Source: Lachnospiraceae bacterium G41 (GTDB lineage: Bacteria; Bacillota; Clostridia; Lachnospirales; Lachnospiraceae). From it: a DNA stretch of 53,189 bases. A model generated the notes under the pieces. The model saw only the letters and a program-made list of their open reading frames with translations. It made no database searches and was not told where the DNA came from. Where the stretch lies: contig FNEU01000014.1 in assembly GCA_900100245.1 (NCBI GenBank), positions 1 through 53,189 of the forward strand, read 5' to 3'. The position numbers were made by a program, and so were the translations under genes. Of this stretch, positions 26,136 through 35,235 are shown piece after piece (positions within the stretch are counted from its first letter, which is position 1; each line of letters begins with the position of its first letter).

Positions 26136-26654
26136 ATGAGAAAAATGAACAATACATATTTAATTAGAGAAGCTCTTCCTGAAGATGCTGAAAAAATGAT
26201 TTTATATCTTAATCAAGTTGGCGGTGAATCGGATAATTTGTTACACGGAGAAAATGAGTTTCATGTTCCGGTTGAAGGTGTAAAACGAAAACTTGCCATG
26301 AGTAATGACTCTGATAATAACATTATTTTGATAGCGCTTGATAATGATGAGATTATTGCAAGAGCGGAGTTGGTTGGATATTATCAAGCAAGAATTCATC
26401 ATAGAGCTATTTTATCGATTTCTGTCAAGAAGGATTATTGGAATCAGGGAATAGGAACAGAAATGTTAAATAGAATTTTCGTAGAAGCAAAGAACATGAA
26501 TATCAGGGTGATCGAACTTGAAGTAATATCAGACAATCTCAGGGGCATTAATTTGTACCATAAAATGGGATTTGAAGACATTGGAATATATAAAGATTAT
26601 TTTTATGTAAATGATACGTATAAGGACGCTATCGTAATGCAGAAGATCTTATAG
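26136..26654 (+). CDS. GNAT family N-acetyltransferase
   Basis: 172 residues. The acetyl-CoA-binding motif A is visible as VKKDYWNQGIGTEML, where QGIGT is the Q/RxxGxG/A pyrophosphate loop. A later GINLYHKMGFEDIG is the usual motif B region. AGGAG precedes the ATG. It resembles RimJ/L- or SpeG-like acetyltransferases, but the acceptor cannot be told. A second GNAT gene follows after 18 bases. Confidence 0.87.
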   Translation: MRKMNNTYLIREALPEDAEKMILYLNQVGGESDNLLHGENEFHVPVEGVKRKLAMSNDSDNNIILIALDNDEIIARAELVGYYQARIHHRAILSISVKKDYWNQGIGTEMLNRIFVEAKNMNIRVIELEVISDNLRGINLYHKMGFEDIGIYKDYFYVNDTYKDAIVMQKIL

Positions 26655-26672
26655 TCAAAAAGGATATTGCTT

Positions 26673-27125
26673 ATGTTTTTAGTTTATGAGATGGAATATT
26701 TACATCCTGTTAATGATAAAACATCAATTCAAATGATTCCATTTTCTTCAAAGTATCAGGAAGAATATAAAAGAATTTACAATAAATGCTACCATGAAAT
26801 GCGTCAGGCATTAAAAATTGAACCTGTTGATTATATTCAGGACGATTCTTTTTTTGAATCTTGTATGGATAAAGTATTTTTATTCGTAAGTGGAGAAGAA
26901 ATAATTGGTAGTGTCGCATTTAAAGACAATGAAATTGATGACCTGATTGTAAATGCTAAGTATCAAAGCCAAGGATATGGAAAACAAATACTGTTGTGGG
27001 CTTTGGAGAATATAAAAAAAGAGAAAATCATTTTGCACGTAGCCGAATGGAATAAAAAAGCTATTGAGTTATACAGGAAAAATGGTTTTGAGATTATAAA
27101 TACCATTAAAATCGATAATGAATAA
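26673..27125 (+). CDS. GNAT family N-acetyltransferase (second)
   Basis: About 150 residues from the ATG at 26673, which has AAAAGGA nine bases before it; a TTG six bases earlier is less likely. Motif A reads VNAKYQSQGYGKQIL (QGYGK loop), and EWNKKAIELYRKNGFEII is motif B. The N-terminal half is not clearly related to that of the preceding GNAT gene. It overlaps the next gene by 8 bases. Substrate unknown. Confidence 0.82.
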   Translation: MFLVYEMEYLHPVNDKTSIQMIPFSSKYQEEYKRIYNKCYHEMRQALKIEPVDYIQDDSFFESCMDKVFLFVSGEEIIGSVAFKDNEIDDLIVNAKYQSQGYGKQILLWALENIKKEKIILHVAEWNKKAIELYRKNGFEIINTIKIDNE

Positions 27126-28095
27126 TTCGTTGAAGAAAATAAAAAATAAAAAACATATATTTCGCTATATCATTCTTTCTATTCTTGGATTGTTAGCTGC
27201 TTTTTTGCTATTTTCATTCATAAGACACAGAATTCTTTTGGCGAAAGAAAAAAACATTCTTACTCCGCCCGGACAAATGATTGATGTGGACGGGTATAAT
27301 ATGCATATTTATTCCATCGGAGAAGGAGACAAAACACTTGTGTTGATGGCTGCAAGTGGCACAGTTTGTCCAAGCCTTGATTTTAAGAATCTTTACTTAG
27401 ATTTAGGCGATAATTATAGGGTGATTGTTGTTGAAAAATTCGGTTACGGATACAGCGATATTGTTAATCGGCCAAGAGGTATTGCATCTATTCTTTCTGA
27501 TACAAGAGCTGCTTTAAAAGGTGCAGGGATTGAAGGTCCATATATTCTTTGTCCTCATTCTTACTCAGGACTGGAGGCATTATATTGGGCACAGACTTAT
27601 CCTGAAGAAGTTGAAGCCATTATTGGTCTAGATATGGCTTTTCCTGAAGCATACAATTATACAAAAGGTGGTGCTTTGGTTAAGCCTTATTATCTTTTTC
27701 AAAATGGTTTAATTAATCTTGGTATTGGGAGATACTTCTCTGATGATACATTTCTTCCTGAAGGAGATTTTCTTTCGAAGAAAGAAGAGAAGATATATTT
27801 GGCGTTATTGAATAGGATTGGCAATAATATTGATGTTGCAAATGAAGCTTCTAAAGCAAAAGAAAACGCAGAAGTTGTATCTTCCGGCATTAAGCCGAAT
27901 ATTCCTATGCTTCTGTTTTTGTCCGAAAAGAAACTTGACGGAAGTAATGAACTTTGGAAAAAAGTTTCATTCAATTATACAGAAGACCTTAATTACGTAT
28001 GTTATGTAGAACTTGATTGTGGCCATTATATTTTTCATTTTGAACCCGATCGAATAACAGAAGAAATTGACATATTTCTTCAAGAATTAAATTAA
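27118..28095 (+). CDS. Membrane-anchored alpha/beta hydrolase
   Basis: 325 residues: a basic N-terminus, one membrane segment at about 16-36, then an alpha/beta hydrolase domain outside the membrane. The nucleophile elbow is PHSYSG, with Ser in the G-x-S-x-G position although the first Gly is replaced. The catalytic His is probably in DCGHYIFHF, and an Asp lies in the SEKKLDG region. Esterase or lipase-like activity is inferred from the fold. It overlaps the preceding GNAT gene, so the two are translationally coupled. Confidence 0.8.
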   Translation: MNNSLKKIKNKKHIFRYIILSILGLLAAFLLFSFIRHRILLAKEKNILTPPGQMIDVDGYNMHIYSIGEGDKTLVLMAASGTVCPSLDFKNLYLDLGDNYRVIVVEKFGYGYSDIVNRPRGIASILSDTRAALKGAGIEGPYILCPHSYSGLEALYWAQTYPEEVEAIIGLDMAFPEAYNYTKGGALVKPYYLFQNGLINLGIGRYFSDDTFLPEGDFLSKKEEKIYLALLNRIGNNIDVANEASKAKENAEVVSSGIKPNIPMLLFLSEKKLDGSNELWKKVSFNYTEDLNYVCYVELDCGHYIFHFEPDRITEEIDIFLQELN

Positions 28096-28109
28096 TTATA
28101 TATATATTT

Positions 28110-28658
28110 ATGAACAGGACGATAAAGAAGTACAATAATGAATGGCGAGTTCCTAATGATGAAGAAAAAGAACTGGCTTTATATTGGATAAAAAGAAATC
28201 GAACCGGAAACATTAAGTTTCCGATTGTTTGCTTTTTGGTTCTTTTAATAGGTATTGTTGCATATATTATAGTTACTTATATATTTAAACCCGAATATAA
28301 AACAATCAATTTTAGGTTATTATTAGTTCTGTTGCCTTTTTTAGTTATAATTGGCGGTTTTAACATTTACAATATGATAACTGAAATTCAAAAAGTTCGT
28401 ATGATATCTCAAGGCGAATTTCAGATTATTGACGCGAAAGTGCAATATGTTGGTCAAAAAAGAATGGCAAGGTATGCACACATGGATGTTGTGGAAGCGT
28501 CATATCATACAGGATTCGGCGCAAAGCCTACAACTTTTTCTGCTTCACGAAAGGTGCAAAAAAAGACGAAGGCTGGAGACGATGGCTATGTTATTCGTTT
28601 TTTGAACGGTAACTTATGGACGAAGAAATCATTAGTGTTTATTCCCAAAAGCAAATAA
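28110..28658 (+). CDS. Two-segment membrane protein, unknown function
   Basis: 182 residues with membrane segments at about 37-58 and 70-90 and a soluble C-terminal half rich in Lys/Arg (FSASRKVQKKTKAG). No ribosome binding site is obvious before the ATG at 28110, so translation may depend on the upstream gene 14 bases away. I recognise no family. Confidence 0.6.
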   Translation: MNRTIKKYNNEWRVPNDEEKELALYWIKRNRTGNIKFPIVCFLVLLIGIVAYIIVTYIFKPEYKTINFRLLLVLLPFLVIIGGFNIYNMITEIQKVRMISQGEFQIIDAKVQYVGQKRMARYAHMDVVEASYHTGFGAKPTTFSASRKVQKKTKAGDDGYVIRFLNGNLWTKKSLVFIPKSK

Positions 28659-28702
28659 ATGTATCAGCAGACTAGATTAGACTTAAACGGAGGTACAAAA
28701 TT

Positions 28703-29014
28703 ATGTGGGGTTTTATTGGATGGAGCGTAATTGCTCTTGCACTTGTAGTTATTGGTATTGTTTCATGGAATTCGAAGAAACCTGCAGGATTTTTCGCAGG
28801 TGTAAAAGCTGAGGTTAATGATATTAAAAAATACAATCATTCTGTAGGCTTGATATGGTTTGTTTATGCATTTGTTTTTGAATTATGCGGTTTGCCATTA
28901 TTGTTTATCAAACAGAATTCGTCATTATTCATTATTATGGTTTTAGGTGTTGTGTTTAGTTCCATTGGCTTGGGTGTAGCATATACTATTATTACAAGCA
29001 AATATCAGAAGTAA
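28703..29014 (+). CDS. Small multi-pass membrane protein, unknown function
   Basis: 103 residues with hydrophobic segments at about 2-20, 46-66 and 75-95. A good GGAGG site precedes the ATG. The linker NSKKPAGFFAGVKAEVNDIKKYN is reminiscent of small membrane proteins common in Lachnospiraceae, whose role is unknown to me. Confidence 0.65.
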   Translation: MWGFIGWSVIALALVVIGIVSWNSKKPAGFFAGVKAEVNDIKKYNHSVGLIWFVYAFVFELCGLPLLFIKQNSSLFIIMVLGVVFSSIGLGVAYTIITSKYQK

Positions 29015-29041
29015 TCTTTTAGGATAAGGGGGATATAAGGT

Positions 29042-30217
29042 ATGTATAAGGATGATGATATTATAGTTGTAGATTTTAAAACTCCTGAAGATGTTCGTGA
29101 GTTTATACTCAATGAAGGAATAATTTATAAAAGTGAAAGACAAGGTGACAGTCTTTATATACAAAATTTTGATTTGTTACTTACTCCAAATATTGAACAG
29201 ATGTCAACTACCGGTATTGGTATCGAGTTTAATATGTATATAAAGAAACTGGATAAATATCTTTATGAATACAGCTCTGGTATGGGTGGTGATATTACAA
29301 CCGCTGTCGGAATGTCTATGTCTTCGTTTTTGATTTCTTTTTTGAATACATTTGAAATTATGTATAACAAATGTAATCCAATTAACATTACTACCGAATT
29401 TGCGGGCAATGAACATAATTGGGATGTTTATTTGGGCAACGTTACCGGTATGGGAACCCCGGGAGAAGATGGAAAAGGTTCATCAGCAACGTATTATTGG
29501 GACATAATAAAAGATGACATTATTAAAAGACTTGGCAATCAAAAAATGGTATACGTAAAAATTTATGCTGCAAGATTACCGGAAAATTCAATAGGCGAAG
29601 TCCGTTTTGATGATGTTGCAATACCTGAATTAAGCGAGCAGGTAAGAAAACTTGCTGAAAAGTGGAATGTGGAACAATTCGGTTCTGAAAAACAGTTTAT
29701 CTTTATTGAACAGAATCCTTCAACGATTACTCCAAGCCAATATGATGGCCCTGAAGGACGAAAGAAAATGCGTGATTTTGTTTTAGAATATCTTAGAATG
29801 TTTGAGAATACTACAACAGAAGAACAGTATGATAATCTCGTAAAAGATTTTGGAAATAAGATTGGTGATAAAGTTCTAGCGAATGAATGCTTTGGTTTTC
29901 TACCTGAAATTGCAACTATTCGCGCACTCGGAGACCAAATTGTTGTATCGGATCAAATACAATTCAGTTTACCCGATAACAAAACCTTAATGACTTATTC
30001 TACACAATTATCCGATTATCTTATGATGGAGAATTGCTTGATTGACATTATTCGAAGCAGAGAACTTGGTGAAGAAACCAAGAAAGTTTGGGAGGATTTA
30101 ATCTGTAAAAGTGCAATTTATAACGTATTTGTACAAGCTCAGGAGGCTAAAGGTAAGATAACGCCCAAATTGACGACAGTATTGTACAATGTCAATAATG
30201 ATTTTGTGTTAAGATAG
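29042..30217 (+). CDS. Cytosolic protein of unknown function, N-terminal half possibly DUF6348-like
   Basis: 391 residues with no signal or membrane segment. The first 120 residues (start of a strand-rich domain, then YLYEYSSGMGGD and a helix) loosely recall DUF6348-type proteins, which are found near polymorphic toxins as putative immunity proteins. That likeness is from memory and weak. The second half (about 200-390) is helical and unrecognised. It follows the small membrane gene by 27 bases and precedes dcd by 31 bases. Its AT content matches the preceding accessory genes. Confidence 0.55.
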   Translation: MYKDDDIIVVDFKTPEDVREFILNEGIIYKSERQGDSLYIQNFDLLLTPNIEQMSTTGIGIEFNMYIKKLDKYLYEYSSGMGGDITTAVGMSMSSFLISFLNTFEIMYNKCNPINITTEFAGNEHNWDVYLGNVTGMGTPGEDGKGSSATYYWDIIKDDIIKRLGNQKMVYVKIYAARLPENSIGEVRFDDVAIPELSEQVRKLAEKWNVEQFGSEKQFIFIEQNPSTITPSQYDGPEGRKKMRDFVLEYLRMFENTTTEEQYDNLVKDFGNKIGDKVLANECFGFLPEIATIRALGDQIVVSDQIQFSLPDNKTLMTYSTQLSDYLMMENCLIDIIRSRELGEETKKVWEDLICKSAIYNVFVQAQEAKGKITPKLTTVLYNVNNDFVLR

Positions 30218-30248
30218 ATTTTAAAAAATTATTCATTGGAGGAACGAC

Positions 30249-30785
30249 ATGATACTTTCAGACAAGACTATGGACAAGATGATAAAAGAAGGAACATTGG
30301 TTGTAAAACCGATTACCGACGGGCAGATACAGCCTGCAAGTATCGATATAAGGCTTGGAAACACATTTAGTATAGTAGATGATACACCCTCAGGAATTAT
30401 TACTCTGGAGAATGAAATTAAGTATAAAACAATTACAGCGGATACATATTTGATTATGCCCGGACAGTTTGTTCTTGCGACAACCATGGAATACTTTGAA
30501 TTACCCGATAATCTTACTGCATTTGTTGAAGGAAGAAGTTCTCTTGGCAGAATGGGTCTTTTTATACAGAATGCGGGCTGGGTTGATCCGGGATTCAAGG
30601 GTGAAATAACCTTAGAATTGTTTAATGCCAATAAGTGCGCCATTGAGCTTAAAGCAGGCAGAAGAGTTGGCCAGTTGGTTTTTGCCAAATTGGATGATTA
30701 TGCTTTGAATCCATACAGAGGCAAATATCAGGGTCAGATGGGAGCTACCGGTTCCAGAGTGTTTATGGATAAGGAAAACAACTAA
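30249..30785 (+). CDS. dcd: dCTP deaminase
   Basis: Deaminates dCTP to dUTP for thymidylate synthesis. The 178-residue protein has the signature EGRSSLGRMGL and the catalytic-glutamate region GFKGEITLELFN, plus a GRRVGQLVF strand. Some homologues are bifunctional dCTP deaminase/dUTPases; which form this is cannot be settled by eye. GGAGG precedes the ATG. A methyltransferase gene follows after six bases. Confidence 0.93.
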   Translation: MILSDKTMDKMIKEGTLVVKPITDGQIQPASIDIRLGNTFSIVDDTPSGIITLENEIKYKTITADTYLIMPGQFVLATTMEYFELPDNLTAFVEGRSSLGRMGLFIQNAGWVDPGFKGEITLELFNANKCAIELKAGRRVGQLVFAKLDDYALNPYRGKYQGQMGATGSRVFMDKENN

Positions 30786-30791
30786 TAATAA

Positions 30792-31544
30792 ATGGCTGAG
30801 TTATTGTTTTATAACGAATACGAAAAATTTTATAAAATGGCGAATGAATCCAAAGCATTCAGAAGCTTTTGCAAAGAAGCTTATGGTGAGGATTTCTCAC
30901 AGGACGGTTTTAGCAATATCAATCAGATAAACCGAATACTTAAATATATTCCTCATAAAAAAGACGTTTCAATACTTGATGTTGGATGCGGGAACGGAAA
31001 GATGCTTGGATACTTACAGGAAAAGACCAATGCTTTCATTTATGGTTTTGATTATTCAAGCAATGCGATTAACGAAGCAAAGTCTTTATATCAGTACAAT
31101 TCCGAATTCAAATGTGGATGCATCGGAGAAATTGATTATCCTAAATATTCTTTTGATTTAATTATTTTAATGGATTCTATATATTTCGCTCCTGATTTAT
31201 CTTCCTTCATTGATCAGATGATGGAATGGCTTAAGCCTGATGGTAAAATCTTTGTCGCATATCAGGAAGGCGATGTTATTCCCAAAACAGAGAATATAAA
31301 TACTACCATTCTTGGAAAAACTTTAAAAGATAAGGGCATTTCTTTTATGATGGAAGATATTACCCGCGAATCATACGATATGCTCTTAAAGAAGAGAGAA
31401 GTTGCTTTAAAATATGAGAAAATGTTTAAAGAAGAAGGCAATGAAGAATGGTATAATCTTTTGATTTGGCAGACCGATTATGCCAATGTGTCTTTTGAAG
31501 AATTCTCCAAGAAGATGGCGAGATATATTTTTATTATTGAATAA
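30792..31544 (+). CDS. SAM-dependent class I methyltransferase
   Basis: 250 residues. Motif I is ILDVGCGNGKML (about 61-72), and IYGFDYSSNAI is the acidic loop that binds the ribose of S-adenosylmethionine. LIILMDSIYFAPDL and a WLKPDGKIFVAY strand complete the fold. Substrate unknown; it resembles small-molecule methyltransferases of the UbiE/Trans-aconitate type. Probably co-transcribed with dcd. Confidence 0.85.
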   Translation: MAELLFYNEYEKFYKMANESKAFRSFCKEAYGEDFSQDGFSNINQINRILKYIPHKKDVSILDVGCGNGKMLGYLQEKTNAFIYGFDYSSNAINEAKSLYQYNSEFKCGCIGEIDYPKYSFDLIILMDSIYFAPDLSSFIDQMMEWLKPDGKIFVAYQEGDVIPKTENINTTILGKTLKDKGISFMMEDITRESYDMLLKKREVALKYEKMFKEEGNEEWYNLLIWQTDYANVSFEEFSKKMARYIFIIE

Positions 31545-31561
31545 AGGTGCAAAATTGTCCC

Positions 31562-31590
31562 TTGCAGTATTTTTTACTTTAATCTATAAT
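31562..31590 (+). promoter_or_regulatory. Promoter for the citrate synthase-like gene
   Basis: TTGCAG, 17 bases, then a perfect TATAAT, about 45 bases before the start codon. Confidence 0.6.
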
Positions 31591-31636
31591 AAAAAAGCTT
31601 GTAATAAGGCAAATGTATTGTAAAGAAGGTCTTTAA

Positions 31637-33064
31637 ATGAGTAATTTATCGTCTGATGTATACGAAAACTTTCAGAATCGTCCGGTTTCTTTGAATCCCA
31701 GAAACAATTTACTTGAGATCGAAGAACATATGTATATTCTTGAGGATGTTGACAAGCCCAACGTTTTCAGAAATATGTTTCCGTATTCTGAGGTTCCTAA
31801 GATTCCTTTTAACGATCGTATCGTGCCTCACAATATGCCAAAGGATATCTGGATTACAGATACAACATTCAGAGACGGACAGCAGTCAAGAGCTCCTTAT
31901 TCGACAGAACAGATTGTAACCATATATGATTATCTTCACAGACTCGGCGGCCCGAACGGTATGATTCGTGCCAGCGAATTCTTTTTATATTCCAAAAAAG
32001 ACAGAGATGCCGTTGTTAAATGTATGGAACGCGGATATAAGTTCCCTGAGGTTACAAGCTGGATAAGAGCAAGCGAAAAAGATTTTCAGCTCGTAAAAGA
32101 AATCGGCATGAAAGAAACAGGTATTCTTGTTTCATGTTCCGATTATCATATATTCCTTAAACTTAAGATGACAAGAAGACAGGCTCTGGATCATTATCTT
32201 TCGATAATCCGTCAGTGCCTCGACTGCGGTATTTCTCCGAGATGTCATCTTGAAGATATTACAAGATCTGATATTTACGGTTTCGTTGTTCCTTTTGCAA
32301 TGGAATTAATGAAACTGATGGATGAATATAAAATTCCCATCAAAATTCGTCTTTGCGATACCATGGGTTACGGTGTAAACTTCCCCGGCGCAGTTATTCC
32401 TCGAAGCGTACAGGGTACAATTTATGCACTTCATGTAAATGCAGGCGTACCCCATGAACTTTTAGAGTGGCACGGACACAACGACTTTTATAAGGCTGTT
32501 GTTAACTCCACCACAGCATGGCTTTACGGTTGCTCGGGTGTTAATACATCACTGTTTGGTATCGGTGAGAGAACGGGTAATACGCCTCTTGAAGCCATGG
32601 TATTCGAATATGCTCAGCTTAAAGGCGATTTAAACGGTATGGATACAACCGTTATTACTGAACTTGCGGAGTACTATGAGAAGGAAATCGGATATCATAT
32701 TCCTCCGATGACTCCTTTTGTAGGCAAGAACTTCAATGTAACCCGTGCCGGCATTCATGCTGACGGACTTTTAAAGAACGAAGAGATTTACTCAATCTTT
32801 GATACAGATAAATTCCTTAACAGACCTGTTATGTGTGCAATTTCGAACACATCGGGCCTTGCAGGTATTGCTCACTGGATGAATCATCATTATCATTTAA
32901 AGGGTGATTCCGAACTTGATAAGAAGGATGATATTGTTGTTAAGTTAAAAGAATGGGTAGATAAGCAGTACGAGGAAGGCCGTGTAACCGTTCTTACAGA
33001 CAACGAACTTGAAAACCAGATTAATGTTATCTGTGAAGAATACGGCATGCCTTTGTTTATTTAA
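31637..33064 (+). CDS. Probable Re-citrate synthase (homocitrate/isopropylmalate synthase family)
   Basis: A 475-residue HMGL/DRE-TIM acyltransferase. [10 protein letters not shown] (about 74-83) is the DRE-TIM metal/acyl-CoA signature, EWHGHND holds the HxH metal ligands, and [12 protein letters not shown] is conserved in the family. The long N-terminal extension and the stretch [16 protein letters not shown] match my memory of the Re-face-specific citrate synthase of Clostridium kluyveri, which makes citrate from oxaloacetate and acetyl-CoA. The isocitrate dehydrogenase gene 19 bases on supports that role over isopropylmalate or homocitrate synthesis. A regulatory C-terminal LeuA domain is absent. 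Confidence 0.8.
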   Translation: MSNLSSDVYENFQNRPVSLNPRNNLLEIEEHMYILEDVDKPNVFRNMFPYSEVPKIPFNDRIVPHNMPKDIWITDTTFRDGQQSRAPYSTEQIVTIYDYLHRLGGPNGMIRASEFFLYSKKDRDAVVKCMERGYKFPEVTSWIRASEKDFQLVKEIGMKETGILVSCSDYHIFLKLKMTRRQALDHYLSIIRQCLDCGISPRCHLEDITRSDIYGFVVPFAMELMKLMDEYKIPIKIRLCDTMGYGVNFPGAVIPRSVQGTIYALHVNAGVPHELLEWHGHNDFYKAVVNSTTAWLYGCSGVNTSLFGIGERTGNTPLEAMVFEYAQLKGDLNGMDTTVITELAEYYEKEIGYHIPPMTPFVGKNFNVTRAGIHADGLLKNEEIYSIFDTDKFLNRPVMCAISNTSGLAGIAHWMNHHYHLKGDSELDKKDDIVVKLKEWVDKQYEEGRVTVLTDNELENQINVICEEYGMPLFI

Positions 33065-33083
33065 TTATTTTAAGAGGTTAGAA

Positions 33084-34292
33084 ATGGAAAAGATCAGAAT
33101 GACCACTCCGCTCGTTGAAATGGACGGAGACGAAATGACAAGAATTCTCTGGAAGATGATAAAAGATGATTTGCTTCTTCCTTATATCGATTTAAAGACT
33201 GAGTACTACGATTTAGGTCTTGTAAAAAGAAACGAAACAAATGATCAGGTTACTATCGATTCCGCAAATGCGACAAAGAAATATGGCGTAGCGGTTAAAT
33301 GCGCCACAATCACACCCAACGCAGCAAGAGTGGAAGAGTATAACTTAAAAGAAATGTGGAAATCTCCCAATGGTACCATTCGTGCAATGCTTGACGGAAC
33401 CGTATTCAGAGCACCCATTATCGTAAAAGGCATCGAGCCCTGCGTTAAGAACTGGGAAAAGCCCATTACACTTGCACGTCACGCATACGGTGATGTTTAC
33501 AAGAACACAGAGATGAAGATTCCCGGACCCGGAAAGGCAGAGCTTGTATTTACCGATGAGAACGGCAATGAAACTCGTGCCACAATCCATGAGTTTAAAG
33601 GACCCGGAATCATTCAGGGAATTCACAATATCGACAAGTCCATCGAATCTTTTGCGAGAGCTTGCTTTAATTATGCGCTTGATACGAAGCAGGAACTCTG
33701 GTTTGCGACAAAGGATACGATTTCAAAGAAGTACGATCATAATTTCAAGGATATTTTCCAGGAAATCTTTGATAATGAGTACAAAGAGAAATTCGAAGCT
33801 GCAGGAATAACTTACTTCTATACACTTATTGATGACGCTGTAGCACGTGTAATGAAATCTAAAGGTGGATTTATCTGGGCCTGCAAGAATTATGACGGCG
33901 ATGTAATGAGCGATATGGTTTCATCCGCATTCGGTTCACTTGCAATGATGACTTCGGTTCTTGTATCACCCGACGGAATCTACGAATATGAAGCAGCTCA
34001 TGGAACCGTACAGAGACATTATTACAAGCATCTTAAAGGTGAAGAAACAAGTACAAACTCTGTAGCAACCATCTTTGCTTGGACAGGTGCTTTAAGAAAA
34101 AGAGGCGAACTTGATAACATTCCCGAGCTCGTTAACTTCGCCAATATGCTTGAGAAGGCTACAATTCAGACAATTGAGTCCGGCAAGATGACCAAGGACC
34201 TCGCACTTATCACATCACTCAAGGATGTAACGGTTCTTAATTCAGAGGACTTCATAAAAGAAATTAAGAAGACACTTGATGAAATCATTTAA
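33084..34292 (+). CDS. icd: NADP-dependent isocitrate dehydrogenase (eukaryote-like type)
   Basis: Oxidises isocitrate to 2-oxoglutarate with NADP reduction. The start is ATG at 33084 (AGAGG before it), giving 402 residues; an upstream ATG in frame overlaps the preceding gene without family similarity. [14 protein letters not shown] at the N-terminus and [10 protein letters not shown] for substrate binding are typical of the homodimeric IDH1/IDH2 type, not the E. coli Icd type. [15 protein letters not shown] carries metal-binding aspartates. With the Re-citrate synthase it gives a two-gene oxidative route to 2-oxoglutarate; aconitase must be encoded elsewhere. Confidence 0.95.
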   Translation: MEKIRMTTPLVEMDGDEMTRILWKMIKDDLLLPYIDLKTEYYDLGLVKRNETNDQVTIDSANATKKYGVAVKCATITPNAARVEEYNLKEMWKSPNGTIRAMLDGTVFRAPIIVKGIEPCVKNWEKPITLARHAYGDVYKNTEMKIPGPGKAELVFTDENGNETRATIHEFKGPGIIQGIHNIDKSIESFARACFNYALDTKQELWFATKDTISKKYDHNFKDIFQEIFDNEYKEKFEAAGITYFYTLIDDAVARVMKSKGGFIWACKNYDGDVMSDMVSSAFGSLAMMTSVLVSPDGIYEYEAAHGTVQRHYYKHLKGEETSTNSVATIFAWTGALRKRGELDNIPELVNFANMLEKATIQTIESGKMTKDLALITSLKDVTVLNSEDFIKEIKKTLDEII

Positions 34293-34342
34293 TTAATCAT
34301 GTGACTCTTGATAAGATTATTAGAAAATTGTTAATAGTATAC

Positions 34343-34380
34343 GACCTGGAGATTATGCATCTTCAGGTCTTTTATTTTTT
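34343..34380 (+). terminator. Rho-independent terminator after icd
   Basis: GACCTGGAGA pairs with TCTTCAGGTC (one G-T) around TTATGCA, followed by TTTTATTTTTT. Confidence 0.9.
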
Positions 34381-34392
34381 AAGGAGTTAATT

Positions 34393-35190
34393 ATGGAAAA
34401 TTATATTAAAGGCAATAAAGAAGCCTGGGAAGAGGCTTTCGATAAAAGAGACGCTTCGTGGGGAGCGGATATTACAGAAAGAATAAATAACGAAGATTAT
34501 CCGTTTTTTAACGAAGATACTAAAAATGTTTTAAAAACAATTGATACGGAAGGCAAAGTGATAGGCCAGTTCTGCTGCAATAACGGCAGAGAACTTATGT
34601 CTCTGGTAAAATGCGGAAAAGCAAAGAAGGGCATCGGTTTTGATATTGCAGAGAACCAGGTTGCTTTTGCCAATGAAAAGGCTAAAGAACTTAATTTGCC
34701 CTGTGAATTTGTGGCAGTCAATATTTATGATATTGATGATACCTACAAAGACATGTTTGATGTTGTGATCATAACAATCGGTGCACTTTGCTGGTTTGAT
34801 GACCTTAATAAGTTCTTTGACATTATCGGCAAATGTATGAAACCAGGAGCTGAGATTATTATCAATGAACAGCATCCCTGCACGAACATGCTTGCTTCCG
34901 AAGGTGAAGAAGTATACAGTCCCAATCATAAAAAAGAATGCCATTATTCATACTTTGAACATGAATGGAAGGGCAACGGCGGAATGTATTACATGACTCA
35001 GAAATGTTATGAGTCCAAGACATTTACCGATTATTCTCATTCAATGTCCCAGATTATTCAGGGAATGTGCAATAACGGAATGGTTATTACAGGATTAAAA
35101 GAATTTGATTATGATATCGGTGCAGGATTTTCTGCGATAGACGGATGTGAATATCCTTTATCAATGATTCTGCAGGGTAAGAAATTATAA
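34393..35190 (+). CDS. SAM-dependent methyltransferase
   Basis: 265 residues. The SAM-binding motif I reads VIGQFCCNNGREL, a divergent form with FCCNNG in place of LGCGxG. GIGFDIAENQVAFA follows as motif II, then VVIITIGALCWFDDL and MKPGAEIIINE. A cysteine-rich motif I of this type is common in a group of class I methyltransferases of Firmicutes with unknown substrate. AAGGAG precedes the ATG, and the gene sits between two terminators, so it is its own unit. Confidence 0.85.
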   Translation: MENYIKGNKEAWEEAFDKRDASWGADITERINNEDYPFFNEDTKNVLKTIDTEGKVIGQFCCNNGRELMSLVKCGKAKKGIGFDIAENQVAFANEKAKELNLPCEFVAVNIYDIDDTYKDMFDVVIITIGALCWFDDLNKFFDIIGKCMKPGAEIIINEQHPCTNMLASEGEEVYSPNHKKECHYSYFEHEWKGNGGMYYMTQKCYESKTFTDYSHSMSQIIQGMCNNGMVITGLKEFDYDIGAGFSAIDGCEYPLSMILQGKKL

Positions 35191-35197
35191 GATAAAT

Positions 35198-35235
35198 TTA
35201 AATCCCCGAATGTTAATTGCATTCGGGGATATTTA
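35198..35235. terminator. Bidirectional terminator between convergent genes
   Basis: TCCCCGAATG pairs perfectly with CATTCGGGGA around TTAATTG, flanked by AT-rich runs on both sides. The stem is the same as that of the hairpin in the IS3-family end at 52918. Confidence 0.85.

Noticed and set aside
35203-35229. Remnant IS end at the 35.2 kb hairpin
   Set aside because: Only the stem and three loop bases match the IS end; the flanks do not, so an ordinary bidirectional terminator is the simpler reading.
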